Of a stretch of DNA of 64,000 bases, positions 38,172-46,625 are shown in pieces. The notes under the pieces were generated by a model. The model was not told where the DNA came from. It worked only from the letters and a program-made list of their open reading frames with translations, and ran no database searches. Every line of letters starts with the position of its first letter. Within the stretch, counting starts at the first letter, position 1. Both the position numbers and the translations under genes were made by a program. The stretch is from Microcoleus sp. bin38.metabat.b11b12b14.051 (lineage in GTDB: Bacteria; Cyanobacteriota; Cyanobacteriia; Cyanobacteriales; Microcoleaceae), in the NCBI RefSeq assembly GCF_013299165.1, contig NZ_JAAFKD010000025.1, forward strand, positions 1-64,000, given 5' to 3'.

Positions 38172-38951
38172 TTAAGATTGTTTAGTTGCACAGATGATGA
38201 TGTAGCCTAAATCCTGTTGGTAATCCTGGAAAACTCGACGCATTGCTAAGATCCGATCGCGAATTTGCTCACAACTAAAAACATTCCACAAAATCCGCGC
38301 AGTGCCCGCAAACCCTTCATCCTCAAGCATTCGCCGGAAGTTGAGGAGTCCCATCGCCCCGGTTTGACACTTTTCTACCTGCAAACCGGCGTTTTGACAA
38401 ACCGCAATCCAGCCCGACTCAGACAAAGGCGTGGAATTAGCGCGAGTCACTTCCGACAAAGCTTTGTGGATTTCTGATTCTCGGTTTCGGGCTAAAAGTT
38501 CGTGCGATAGAAACTTACCACCTGGTTTTAGCCGATCGCCAATTCCCGATAAAATTTTAGCTTTTCCCGATCGCGATTGCATCGTCAGGATAGCTTCAGC
38601 CAACACCCAATCAAACTGTTGCGAGATCCGATCCAAGTGCAAAATATCTCCTTCGACAATTTCCACTCGATCGCCCAAACCCGCTGCTGCAACGTTAGCA
38701 CGGGCGCGCACCACACTGTCGGGATTGTTCTCAACTCCCACTACTTTAACGCCAAAACGTTCAGCAAGGGCGATCGAGCTATATCCAAAACTTGCAGCCA
38801 ACTCCAAAACAGTTTCGCCCGGTTGAAAATCCGCCCATTCAAACAACATTTCAGTAGCAACTTTTCCCCCCGGCCTCAGCATTTTCTTACCAGCCGCTGC
38901 TAGGACTTCATGGCCCGGTGCAGTCTGCAAATTGAGAGTAGTATTGGTCAT
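38172..38951 (-). CDS. SAM-dependent methyltransferase
   Basis: 259 residues. Motif I VLELAASFGYSSIALA departs from the usual GxGxG by having ELAASFG. The acidic SAM-ribose residue is in VVGVENN, followed by EGDILHLD and RLKPGGKFLSHE. The C-terminal region includes QVEKCQTGAMGLLNFRRML. The substrate is unknown. It is likely co-transcribed with the downstream cupin gene. The GATTTTA heptamer run at 38080-38108 separates them. Confidence 0.82.
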   Translation of the reverse strand: MTNTTLNLQTAPGHEVLAAAGKKMLRPGGKVATEMLFEWADFQPGETVLELAASFGYSSIALAERFGVKVVGVENNPDSVVRARANVAAAGLGDRVEIVEGDILHLDRISQQFDWVLAEAILTMQSRSGKAKILSGIGDRLKPGGKFLSHELLARNRESEIHKALSEVTRANSTPLSESGWIAVCQNAGLQVEKCQTGAMGLLNFRRMLEDEGFAGTARILWNVFSCEQIRDRILAMRRVFQDYQQDLGYIIICATKQS

Positions 38952-39033
38952 TGATTTGACCTCCTATTTAACCTTACTCTCAGTTTGCCAAATTCTCCCA
39001 AAGCTTTCTATGATCTAGCTCATATTCAAATTC

Positions 39034-39195
39034 TTGTAGGGTGCGTCAGCCTCCTGAATTTTGATAATTATCCCAAAGATTTAGAAATGCTGACGCACCC
39101 TACAATAGCGCGATTTATATTCTCGTAGGGTGCGTCAGCCTCCTAGATTCTTGCAGTTATCCGAAAGATTTAAAGAGGCTGACGCACACTACAAT
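39034..39195. mobile_element. Two tandem MITE-like copies with GTAGGGTGCGTCAGC ends
   Basis: Copy 1 (39034-39105) and copy 2 (39125-39193) each start with GTAGGGTGCGTCAGC and end with its complement. The inner sequences are similar (CTCCTGAATTTTGATAATTA versus a diverged version). Copy 2 has one mismatch in its right end (CACACTAC). They are short (about 70 bp), non-coding hairpins; mobility is inferred from paired inverted ends. Confidence 0.6.
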
Positions 39196-39216
39196 ATCGG
39201 GAAAGGCCCGCAGCAA

Positions 39217-39765
39217 TCAACTGAAGGCAGAAGATCCCATGCGTAAAGCTCGTACCTCCTCGCGGTTATACGCAAAAACCTCCTGCCGCTCCTCATACGT
39301 CCATTTGCTGTAATGAACAATTTTTTCAAGAATAAAATCTATAGACCTTCCCGCAAAAGCATCTTCCAAAATTCGCTCTAAACCTGTTTCAGCAAAAGCA
39401 GCTAATAAAATAGTAGCTTTTAAGTTTCGTTTACTTGTAGCTTCGTAAGTAATAAGTTTTACGAAATCTCGAATACCAAGAGTTTTTATCAAAAAAGAAC
39501 CTGTTTGGTCATGACCTTTATTAACAACATTTGCCCAAACTATTTCTCCAGAGAAACCCATTTCGCGCAAGGTTTTCAGCGTTTCAGACCCCCATTCTGT
39601 TAGCTCGAAAAAAAAGCTATCTGAGTAGCCCAAAGTAGCTCCTATATTCTCAACACCCAGGCGCTTCTCACTACTTAGAAGCATATATGCCTCTAAAACA
39701 GATTCACCAAGATTTACTTGGCAGTTAACAGCCTTAGTGACATCATTTTGAAAATTATCTGTCAT
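39217..39765 (-). CDS. Hypothetical protein, 182 residues
   Basis: A soluble, mostly helical protein from an ATG at 39765. It contains SDSFFFELTEWGSETLKTLR, EIVWANVVNKGHDQTGSFLI and ATILLAAFAETGLERILEDA. I do not recognise the family. The lower GC and different codon use compared with neighbours and the MITE pair on its downstream side would fit an acquired gene, but that is inference. Confidence 0.55.
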   Translation of the reverse strand: MTDNFQNDVTKAVNCQVNLGESVLEAYMLLSSEKRLGVENIGATLGYSDSFFFELTEWGSETLKTLREMGFSGEIVWANVVNKGHDQTGSFLIKTLGIRDFVKLITYEATSKRNLKATILLAAFAETGLERILEDAFAGRSIDFILEKIVHYSKWTYEERQEVFAYNREEVRALRMGSSAFS

Positions 39766-39970
39766 AGCAATCTATTTGTTTAAAGTTAACTATAAGACTG
39801 CATACATTATACCTTCTCAATAGTCCGGACTGTTTTTTAACGCCCTGTAAGCCTTACTTGGCTTGTCCTACCATTTTTAACGCATTTTTTGAAACTTAGC
39901 GCTGGACTTAAATGAAATAAAAAATAGTCCACTATACAGCAAGTCTGGGTTTCTGGTACTCGACCAATGC

Positions 39971-40013
39971 CAAAAACTGTCCAAAGTATTGCCAAGACTT
40001 CGGACAGTTTTTG
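39971..40013. terminator. Bidirectional hairpin terminator after the MPBQ/MSBQ methyltransferase
   Basis: CAAAAACTGTCC pairs with GGACAGTTTTTG, extended inward by AAGT/ACTT. T-runs follow on both strands. It lies 17 bases after the methyltransferase stop (minus strand). Confidence 0.7.
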
Positions 40014-40029
40014 ATTTTTCAGGCACTCG

Positions 40030-41022
40030 CTAAACACCAGTCATTGTTTTAGTAGAACTTGCTGCTGTTAAATCTGCGGGCGAATTTGCTCGGATGGCGC
40101 GGAACATTCCAAACCTACAAAGCCCCGCACCAAATGCTAAACGCATTAGTAAAAGAGTCGGTACTTCTCGCAGAGACTTGATGAAACCCGATACACCAAA
40201 ACGCACTAATCCGGCCGGTCTAACTATACCTTGCCAGATAGAATCTATCCAGGAAGGAAGGGTTTCATTCGTCCAATCTCCGGTAGTTACAGCGCCCTCC
40301 ACAAACCCTGTTGCTTCTAAAAGTTCTGAAAAGCCCTCGATGCTTGAAAAAGCCGGATGCGACCATTGATCCAGCAGTTGTTGCATTACCGGTTTCTCCC
40401 AGAAATTGAGCGGGATTTGGCGATCGTCCCTTTGATTCCAATCGGCCACAACTAGCACACCACCGGGCTTTACGACTCTCATCAACTCTTTCGCGAAGAC
40501 GGCTTTATCTGGCATATGTGGGCCAGCTTCGATCGACCAAACCACATCAAAACTCGCATCTGGAAACGACAGCGCCATCGCATCATCCACCCGAAACTGT
40601 AAATCGAGATCGGGGGGAGTTAATTCTTGGGCGCGTTTAACTTGCTGCGGGCTGATGGTAATCCCTGTGACAGCAAACCGATAATCCTGGGCCAGAATCC
40701 GGCTGCTACCGCCAATTCCACAGCCCACATCTAAGACTGTAGTACCAGCAGGTAATCGATCCAAGCCGCCCCAGCGCACCATTTCATGCACAAAATCCGA
40801 TTTGGCGGCGAGGAAATCTTTCCGTTGTGGCGGGGAACCATAATGGCCTAAATGGATGTGTTCGCCCCAATAAAACTCTAAAATGCCGTCTTCCGTCCAT
40901 TCGTCGTAGGAATTGGCCACGGAGTCGGATGATTGATAAGGGCGAGCTGTGATTAAATAGATCAAAAGGGCGATCGCCAGCAGTGCAAACAAAACTCCAA
41001 ATACAACAACAAATAAATTCAT
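40030..41022 (-). CDS. MPBQ/MSBQ methyltransferase (plastoquinone and tocopherol synthesis)
   Basis: 330 residues. A single N-terminal transmembrane helix (VVVFGVLFALLAIALLIYLI) anchors it in the membrane. The following sequence (SSDSVANSYDEWTEDGILEF, YWGEHIHLGHYG, VLDVGCGIGGSSRIL at 96-110, GITISPQQVKRAQELTPPD, EAGPHMPDKAVF) closely matches Synechocystis Sll0418 from memory. It methylates 2-methyl-6-phytyl- and solanesyl-benzoquinols on the way to tocopherol and plastoquinone. The C-terminal tail is hydrophobic/basic. The gene is monocistronic with its own terminator at 39971-40013. Confidence 0.92.
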   Translation of the reverse strand: MNLFVVVFGVLFALLAIALLIYLITARPYQSSDSVANSYDEWTEDGILEFYWGEHIHLGHYGSPPQRKDFLAAKSDFVHEMVRWGGLDRLPAGTTVLDVGCGIGGSSRILAQDYRFAVTGITISPQQVKRAQELTPPDLDLQFRVDDAMALSFPDASFDVVWSIEAGPHMPDKAVFAKELMRVVKPGGVLVVADWNQRDDRQIPLNFWEKPVMQQLLDQWSHPAFSSIEGFSELLEATGFVEGAVTTGDWTNETLPSWIDSIWQGIVRPAGLVRFGVSGFIKSLREVPTLLLMRLAFGAGLCRFGMFRAIRANSPADLTAASSTKTMTGV

Positions 41023-41089
41023 TTTTTACCTTCTCTTCAAAGCTGAATACAGACTGAAATTCCAAAAAAATCTGGCAATTGAACGATTA

Positions 41090-41290
41090 TAAGATAAGAC
41101 AGCGGTTTCAACCGCCAGAAAGTCAAGTCAAACGATGCCTGCACTTCGACAAGCGATAGCGAACCCCTCCGCGGACTGAAGCATAAAACATAATTTTCAG
41201 TGCTCGTTATTCAACCCGCGGAGGTGTTCGGCGAGCGAAGTCGAGTCGCGGGTTTTGTCTGTATAGAAGCGGTTTCAACCGCCATGTGTT
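41090..41290. repeat. GGTTTCAACCGCC-type hairpin repeats overlapping the desaturase 3' end
   Basis: Two hairpins with GCGGTTTCAACCGCC, an embedded CCTCCGCGGAC block, and ACCCGCGGAGGTG. The second copy (41211-41285) is read as the last about 22 codons of the desaturase gene. The same family is at 6040, 37255, 48300 and 53230. Confidence 0.75.
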
Positions 41291-42398
41291 CTACATTAAC
41301 TAATTGAGTTTCTGCTTTTTCTCTAAATAATGCGATCGATTGCAAGCTATCAGAATCGGCATCCCAAAGAATGAACTTGAAACAATCAGGAATCTCCCAA
41401 ATAGTCAGGATTTTTGAATTACCAAGCAGGTGCAGATTAGCATTGTGACACGCCCGAAGATTGTAATTAGGGATGCGCTCAGAGAGATGATGAATATTGT
41501 GATAAGCAATATCAGCCGAAAACCAATTGAGAATTCTGGGTAATTTCAGATAACTACTACCTTCGATCGCGCCCAGCAGATAGTCCCAGCCCTCTGTTTT
41601 GTGAGCGTAGGAACCCTCAAAGTTATGCTGCACAAAGAAGATACAGATAAATATCGCCGCTGAGCAAGTCATCACAATTGAGTAAACACTCCAGAAAAAC
41701 CCAACCCCAAGTAAGTTACCCAGATACAGCCAGCTACCAACAACACAAATATTGTTGAATAGTAAATCCCAAAACTCAGCCGTCGTATACCAATGTTTAG
41801 ATTTATAAGAAGCAATGATTCTCGATAAACCCATGCCCAAATCTTGACTTAGACAATCAAAAGTATGTCGGATAAAACCAGCAATTCCCAAGATTAGCGC
41901 GAGTCTTGGTTTGATAATTAGGTAGAAAAAACCACCAGGAAACAGCATCAACGGATGTCTCAGCACCTGATATATTTTTTGATTGAATGTACTGAGCGCC
42001 GCAAATTTTTCGGTAGTAGTCAATGCCGAAGGGCCTCGATACATATCCCAATTACCATTATTTTTGTGATGGTAAGCGTGTCCCCTAGACCAGGGATACT
42101 GAGGAATTGCATTGATGATACCGAGCAGAAAACCCACGGTGCGATTGACTTTTTTGGAACTAAACAAAGAATAGTGCCCACAATCGTGCATCAAGGAGAA
42201 ACACCGTCCTGAAAACAGTGTCATCAAGACCAGAATCGGCGGCAGCAGCCATACAGAAAGGGCAGTAGCTTTAAATGCTAAAAACCATAAAAATAGATAG
42301 GGAATTACTGTATTAAGTATTTGGCAACTAGCTTTAAAATTGTTGCTTTTTATGTAAGGAGCTAGCACAAAGTCTGACTTTTTAATGGCGTTCTTCAT
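41211..42398 (-). CDS. Membrane fatty acid desaturase
   Basis: 395 residues. The three iron-binding His boxes are intact: HDCGH at 71-75, HAYHH at 107-111 and HNIHH in the C-terminal third (SADIAYHNIHHLSERIPNY). Four or so hydrophobic segments place it in the membrane. The pattern fits DesA-type acyl-lipid or fatty-acid desaturases; position specificity cannot be told. The last about 22 residues (MAVETASIQTKPATR...) are encoded by a hairpin repeat, so the C-terminus is likely not original. A cobalamin riboswitch at 42482-42610 lies 84 bases upstream on the same strand with no gene between, implying B12-responsive expression. Confidence 0.88.
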   Translation of the reverse strand: MKNAIKKSDFVLAPYIKSNNFKASCQILNTVIPYLFLWFLAFKATALSVWLLPPILVLMTLFSGRCFSLMHDCGHYSLFSSKKVNRTVGFLLGIINAIPQYPWSRGHAYHHKNNGNWDMYRGPSALTTTEKFAALSTFNQKIYQVLRHPLMLFPGGFFYLIIKPRLALILGIAGFIRHTFDCLSQDLGMGLSRIIASYKSKHWYTTAEFWDLLFNNICVVGSWLYLGNLLGVGFFWSVYSIVMTCSAAIFICIFFVQHNFEGSYAHKTEGWDYLLGAIEGSSYLKLPRILNWFSADIAYHNIHHLSERIPNYNLRACHNANLHLLGNSKILTIWEIPDCFKFILWDADSDSLQSIALFREKAETQLVNVEHMAVETASIQTKPATRLRSPNTSAG

Positions 42399-42481
42399 TC
42401 CAATTTCTCGCCATAGTACGTCAATTGTAAAAATGCTAAATCAACTATCATCTATACCTCGTAGACGAAAAAGAACAGATT

Positions 42482-42610
42482 TGCAATATCGGCGGGCCTT
42501 CTGACTAAGAGACTGTAAAATCTCATCACAGTTGCGGGACAGCGCCGGACTTACGCCGGACTTTCCCCGTCTCTTCCAACGGTTATTTTTTGTTGGAACC
42601 GATTTTTGCA
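42482..42610 (-). promoter_or_regulatory. Cobalamin riboswitch upstream of the desaturase
   Basis: On the minus strand: GGGGAAAGTCCGGCGTAAGT, then CCGGCGCTGTCCCGC, then GCAACTGTGA, and AGTCAGAAGGCCCGCC match the cobalamin aptamer core (B12 box region and the conserved 3' segment). Helix P1 closes it: TGCAAAAATCGG with CCGATATTGCA. The aptamer is compact, as in cyanobacterial members. The first downstream gene on this strand is the desaturase, start at 42398. Control by B12 of that gene is inferred from position. Confidence 0.9.
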
Positions 42611-42981
42611 CTTGTATGAGGTTATCACATTTCTGGTTTGTTTGCAGAAAAGACTGTGAAACCTGTCACCAGCGCCCGCAATGACTATCTTCCGGGTTCA
42701 ACTACCCTTTCGATCGCACTTTGCAAACTGTGGCGACTCCCGAAAACTGGTTATTTGCCGGCTGTATGGGCGATCGACTTTCACGAAAAAACTGCGGTAA
42801 TCCAGAAATCTCAAGCAGGCTATAGTTCTTCTCTAGTGGTTTTGGGCTGCTTGTAAGTCTTGGTATTCTGCTTTAAAGCTTTGCAGAGCAATCTCGTTCA
42901 CAGACCTATAAAAATATTGAAAACTATCCTAAAATAATCAAAATATTATATCATGTCAATGTAAATTTATCAAGATTAAAA
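42611..42981. other. Spacer upstream of riboswitch and secreted-protein gene
   Basis: About 370 bases. The promoter of the riboswitch transcript should lie just beyond 42610. A 72-codon plus-strand frame at 42638-42856 covers that region and shows no family feature; I leave it out. Confidence 0.35.
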
Positions 42982-43524
42982 ATGCTCCGCCTACTGACAT
43001 TAGGATCTTTGCTGGTAGCGATCGCCTCAACTGTACCTAGTGCGATCGCCCAACCGATCGCTATTTCACCTAATACAGCGCACACCAAACAACAGGCGAT
43101 CGCAGAAGCCACAATTGAGCCTGCTATATTTTCTCCTGCGGAACTAGGCGAGAGTTTTCATAGAAACTTTGAAAAAATCGAAAAACAGCCCTGCAACGAA
43201 AAGCTGAAAACAGAAAAATCCGTTCGCTATCGCATCTGTACCGTGAATCAAGGAAATGGTAAAACCAGAATTGTCTCAGCCTCAGAAGCCAACATAGAAG
43301 TGGGCGATGGCATGGGATACTGGTTTACAGAAACTGGCAAGGTTTACGCTATTCGTTTTTTTCATAGCGGTCAAACCTTTATTTTCGGACTTAAAAACGG
43401 CAGTTTGTTAGCGGAACTGATTGAAAAAAGACGGGTGAATATGGATTTTAAAGATGCACAAAAGAAGGCATTAGAGAAGAGTGCCAGAGAAGGAGGCAAG
43501 AGCATTATTCAGAGATTCAAATAG
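42982..43524 (+). CDS. Secreted hypothetical protein, 180 residues
   Basis: The first about 23 residues are a Sec signal peptide (MLRLLTLGSLLVAIASTVPS, cleavage near AIAQ). The mature protein has two cysteines (QPCNEKL, YRICTVN) and a beta-rich centre (GYWFTETGKVYAIRFF, then SGQTFIFGLKNGSLLAEL), ending with a basic helical tail. I do not recognise the family. It is alone on the plus strand, 138 bases before another secreted protein gene. Confidence 0.55.
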   Translation: MLRLLTLGSLLVAIASTVPSAIAQPIAISPNTAHTKQQAIAEATIEPAIFSPAELGESFHRNFEKIEKQPCNEKLKTEKSVRYRICTVNQGNGKTRIVSASEANIEVGDGMGYWFTETGKVYAIRFFHSGQTFIFGLKNGSLLAELIEKRRVNMDFKDAQKKALEKSAREGGKSIIQRFK

Positions 43525-43661
43525 GAGTAAAACTATTCTCTTTTGTATTTTGGGTTTCTGATTAACACTTAATTCCTGGATGTTTCCTTGGTATATTCTC
43601 TACTGTCATCTGGTGCATTTACTATTGTAAAACGGCAAAATGCTTCTAAAACAAGTCTAGT

Positions 43662-44108
43662 ATGTTGAAACACTTAATGGTTATGATTGGAACTTTGGCT
43701 ATATTGTTGATACCTTTGTCTAGTGTAGCTAGAGCAGAAAGTTGTAAATTAACGATAGATTGCCCCTTTGAAAATGAAATCAACGATCCTTGGATTGAGG
43801 GAGCTAGATTAGAACAAACTGGAGACTTTGATGCTGCCATAATTCAGTATCAAAAAGCATTAGATGCTGCCCAAAAACTCAATATTGTAACTTTGGAAGC
43901 AAAGCAAAATCAACACTTAGGAAAATGTGCAGCGACAGGTTCAGAAGCCCGGTTAGTCCCAGCGAGAGCAGGTAGACAATATTTGCGCGATCGTGCCGAC
44001 GGTGATCAATCTGTTCAAGCTGCGATCGCAAAGTCTCAACAAACCTTTCGTTTGGCGATCGATCAAATGGATATCCAGCATCCCGATTTGGCATCCAGTT
44101 GTCCCTAG
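43662..44108 (+). CDS. Secreted TPR-like hypothetical protein, 148 residues
   Basis: Signal peptide of about 26 residues (HLMVMIGTLAILLIPLSSVA, then RAES). Residues about 43-72 (DPWIEGARLEQTGDFDAAII, QYQKALDAAQ) fit one TPR unit, with a second weaker one after. Two cysteines near the mature N-terminus (SCKLTIDCPF) could be disulfide-bonded. The C-terminus ends SSCP. It is likely periplasmic, function unknown. Confidence 0.55.
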   Translation: MLKHLMVMIGTLAILLIPLSSVARAESCKLTIDCPFENEINDPWIEGARLEQTGDFDAAIIQYQKALDAAQKLNIVTLEAKQNQHLGKCAATGSEARLVPARAGRQYLRDRADGDQSVQAAIAKSQQTFRLAIDQMDIQHPDLASSCP

Positions 44109-44236
44109 GATCGAGGATTAGGTTACTTTATAACTCCTGGAGGCACAAACGGCGTCTGATCGACAGAAATGCTGTATTGAAGCCTTTACGCCTCTAATTT
44201 GCTACAATCTGATCGCACACGCGACTCGAAGGAATT

Positions 44237-44704
44237 ATGAGCGAACTGTTAGATGAGACACTTTCTATTGAAATCGCCACTCGGATCAAAAGCAACCGGA
44301 AAAATTGCTTTGATAACGCTTCTAAAGCAGCCTTAACCACCGAAGGCGCAATTTACGTCCAAGGATTTTTAGCTGCACCCGGAGCGCCCTACAAACCCAT
44401 TGAGTATAGCTGGATTGAACTCAACGAGCGTATTGTTGACCCAACTTTTCCACATCTCGGTTTTAGCGCTCAAGACATTCATTACTTCCCGGCCCAGCGA
44501 TTGAGCGTGAAGAAACTCAAAGCAATTCTAGAAGAATCTAAAGAAGATTATCCAGAAGACGATCCGCTGCCGGTTTACGGAAATCAACCCTACGAATATT
44601 ACGGCGATGTCATGTTAGGCGGTAAAGATTACCAAAATGCTTATGATTTGGCTTCCGCTAAATGCAGGGAATTGAATTTACCCAAAAAACCGGAACTTAA
44701 CTAA
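44237..44704 (+). CDS. Hypothetical protein, 155 residues
   Basis: A soluble, acidic protein. The N-terminal part (NRKNCFDNASKAALTTEGAI, YVQGFL) and central YSWIELNERIVDPTF pattern is reminiscent of small proteins with a Cys-...-His-...-Asp arrangement seen in papain-like or transglutaminase-like folds, but this is only a pattern impression. No neighbours hint at function. Unknown. Confidence 0.5.
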   Translation: MSELLDETLSIEIATRIKSNRKNCFDNASKAALTTEGAIYVQGFLAAPGAPYKPIEYSWIELNERIVDPTFPHLGFSAQDIHYFPAQRLSVKKLKAILEESKEDYPEDDPLPVYGNQPYEYYGDVMLGGKDYQNAYDLASAKCRELNLPKKPELN

Positions 44705-44736
44705 TTTGGACTTACGCCCAAATTAAGTTCGTAGTA

Positions 44737-44867
44737 AGGATCGCGAATTAAATAACTTACAATTTTAATTGTTATTGTGGGATGGGCGTCCCGCCCGTCC
44801 AAAAAGAACGGGCGGGACGCCCATCCCACAAACTTGTGGAAGTTATTTAATTCTCATTCCTAAGAAC
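44737..44867. mobile_element. Palindromic MITE-like element, second copy
   Basis: AATTAAATAACTTAC and GAAGTTATTTAATT arms enclose a near-perfect hairpin of GTGGGATGGGCGTCCCGCCC and its complement, loop AAAAAG. This is the simple (non-duplicated) form of the element at 24498-24695. Confidence 0.7.
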
Positions 44868-44929
44868 TTTAGTCCTGTTTCATTTATCTGGATTGATAGA
44901 GGACTAAAGTCCTCACTACAAACTGAATG

Positions 44930-46018
44930 TCAGGAACAGGTAAACCTGGAATAATTAAAAGCTGACAACAACGGATCTAACTGTCGATCTAACATCAAAT
45001 CAGCCAACAATTTAGCCGTTACCGGGGCTAATAAAATGCCGTTGCGATAATGCCCAGTCGCCAGCGTCAAATTTTCCCAAGCACTCGCACCCAAAATCGG
45101 CAACTCATCCTTGGTAGCCGGACGAAATCCCCACCAAAACTCTAGAATCGGATAATTTTGTAATTCTGGATATAACTTAATTGCTCCTGCTAGCAAACTT
45201 TGGATTCCCGCAGGGGTATTTCCCGGCGTAAAATCCACATTTTCGCTAGTGGCACCGATAATAATTCTACCATCTTGACGCGGTACAATATAAATGCCAG
45301 TCCCGAATAAAACTGTTTGCAGCGGCTGCGTAACAGCACTATCTTCTGGTACGCACACGGACAGCATTTGCCCCTTTCTCGGAAAAATCGGAACATCCAA
45401 TAACTTCTCAGACCAAGGCCCTGCCGCCAAAACATAACGGTCAGCTTGCAATTTTCCTGCCGTTGTTTCCACACCAAAAACTCGGTTTCCCTGCCGAATA
45501 ATTGCCTTGGCAGTATCTTGAATAATCTCAACCTGCAATTTTTTAGTTGCGGCTTGAAGCGTCCGGAATAAAGCGCGGTTGTCCACTTGAGCGTCGTCTG
45601 GATACCACCAACCACCGATAATTTCTTCACCCAATCCAAACTGGTGCTGGCGAATCGCATCCCCGTCTAACCATTGAGAGTTAAGGTTTGACAATAGTTG
45701 CTGTTGTTGAGGCTCGTTTTGACAGACTGGTGCGAGAATTCCCGATCGCCAATAACCTGTTTTCAACCCCGTCATCTCTTCCAGCCGTTCCACCCAATAC
45801 GCATACAGAGAGCGACTTTGCAGGCACAAATCTAGCATCGGACTGGGGGGAATTCGTTCGGCTTGTGGCGCGAGCATTCCGGCAGCGGCCCTGGCCGTCG
45901 GTTGTGGAGAATCGGCGGTGAGAACAGCGACAGATGCCCCTCGCAACTTCAGTTCAACTGCTAGCGAAAGGCCGATAATTCCGCCCCCAATAATCAGAAT
46001 ATCTTGAGATGAATTCAT
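44930..46018 (-). CDS. thiO: Glycine oxidase ThiO
   Basis: 362 residues from the ATG at 46018 (MNSSQDILIIGGGIIGLSLA); a longer frame to 46060 adds a basic stretch before the FAD fold. The FAD-binding motif GGGIIGLSLAVEL, the AAAGMLAPQAE block and the C-terminal LTLATGHYRNGILLAPVTA block are those of ThiO. It oxidises glycine to dehydroglycine for thiazole synthesis by ThiG. In many cyanobacteria ThiO and ThiG are one bifunctional protein; here ThiO is separate from ThiG, which lies at 34938-35999. Confidence 0.92.
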   Translation of the reverse strand: MNSSQDILIIGGGIIGLSLAVELKLRGASVAVLTADSPQPTARAAAGMLAPQAERIPPSPMLDLCLQSRSLYAYWVERLEEMTGLKTGYWRSGILAPVCQNEPQQQQLLSNLNSQWLDGDAIRQHQFGLGEEIIGGWWYPDDAQVDNRALFRTLQAATKKLQVEIIQDTAKAIIRQGNRVFGVETTAGKLQADRYVLAAGPWSEKLLDVPIFPRKGQMLSVCVPEDSAVTQPLQTVLFGTGIYIVPRQDGRIIIGATSENVDFTPGNTPAGIQSLLAGAIKLYPELQNYPILEFWWGFRPATKDELPILGASAWENLTLATGHYRNGILLAPVTAKLLADLMLDRQLDPLLSAFNYSRFTCS

Positions 46019-46068
46019 TGACTTTTCTATGGACTTTCTGGCTTTTTTACCTCTGGTCATTCTTCAGA

Positions 46069-46094
46069 GTAAGGTGCTGGTGTTCGCACCTTAC
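46069..46094. terminator. Hairpin between ferredoxin and thiO
   Basis: Perfect 9-bp arms GTAAGGTGC/GCACCTTAC with an 8-base loop. It could terminate the ferredoxin transcript or be a small repeat; the T-run after it on the minus strand is poor. Confidence 0.4.
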
Positions 46095-46169
46095 AATTAG
46101 AATTTTTGGGCAAGTCTTACATATTATCTTGCAAGGCGATCGTCCTATCAGCCTTCCTGCACAAAAAAT

Positions 46170-46508
46170 CTATCCTTGGGGTTTCCAGACAGTTTCCGAA
46201 CCCTGGCCCCAGAAACCGTCATATTTTGTCACCTTAATATCGCCCAAAACCTTAGTCTGGCAGGACAAACGGCGGTTTGATGCGGAAGAATGGGGAGGAA
46301 TCGAAAGTCTGGCTTTTTCGCGCCACTCGGGATCAGAAACTGCGCCCTCGACGGTGACGGCGCAGGTGCCGCAAGTCCCCAATCCGTGACAGTTGATGAC
46401 TTTGGCGTTGCCATTGTAGAGATCGATGCCGTTTTTGAGCAACACTTCACGGAGATTCGATCCGCGATCGCACTCAAATGTTTTTCCTTGCGCTTGTACC
46501 TTAACCAC
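46170..46508 (-). CDS. 2Fe-2S ferredoxin-like protein
   Basis: 112 residues from a GTG start. Ligand cysteines are in INCHGLGTCGTCAV (three) and RRLSCQTKV (fourth), the plant/adrenodoxin-type 2Fe-2S arrangement. EVLLKNGIDLYNG precedes the cluster loop. It is likely an electron carrier; the partner is unknown. It is directly upstream of thiO on the same strand with 151 bases between. Confidence 0.85.
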   Translation of the reverse strand: MVKVQAQGKTFECDRGSNLREVLLKNGIDLYNGNAKVINCHGLGTCGTCAVTVEGAVSDPEWREKARLSIPPHSSASNRRLSCQTKVLGDIKVTKYDGFWGQGSETVWKPQG

Positions 46509-46625
46509 AGCAAATTACCCCAATTAGATTTATGTTAATTTTCCTATATATTATCGCATTTATTTCAAATAATTTCATCTAATATGATAAGTGATATATT
46601 ACCAATTGAGAATTGAGAATTCCCC

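Noticed and set aside
39837-40037. 66-codon minus-strand frame
   Set aside because: Spans the terminator hairpin of the methyltransferase gene and has an alternative start only.
42638-42856. 72-codon plus-strand frame next to the riboswitch
   Set aside because: Covers the expected promoter of the riboswitch transcript on the other strand; no family likeness or ribosome binding site.
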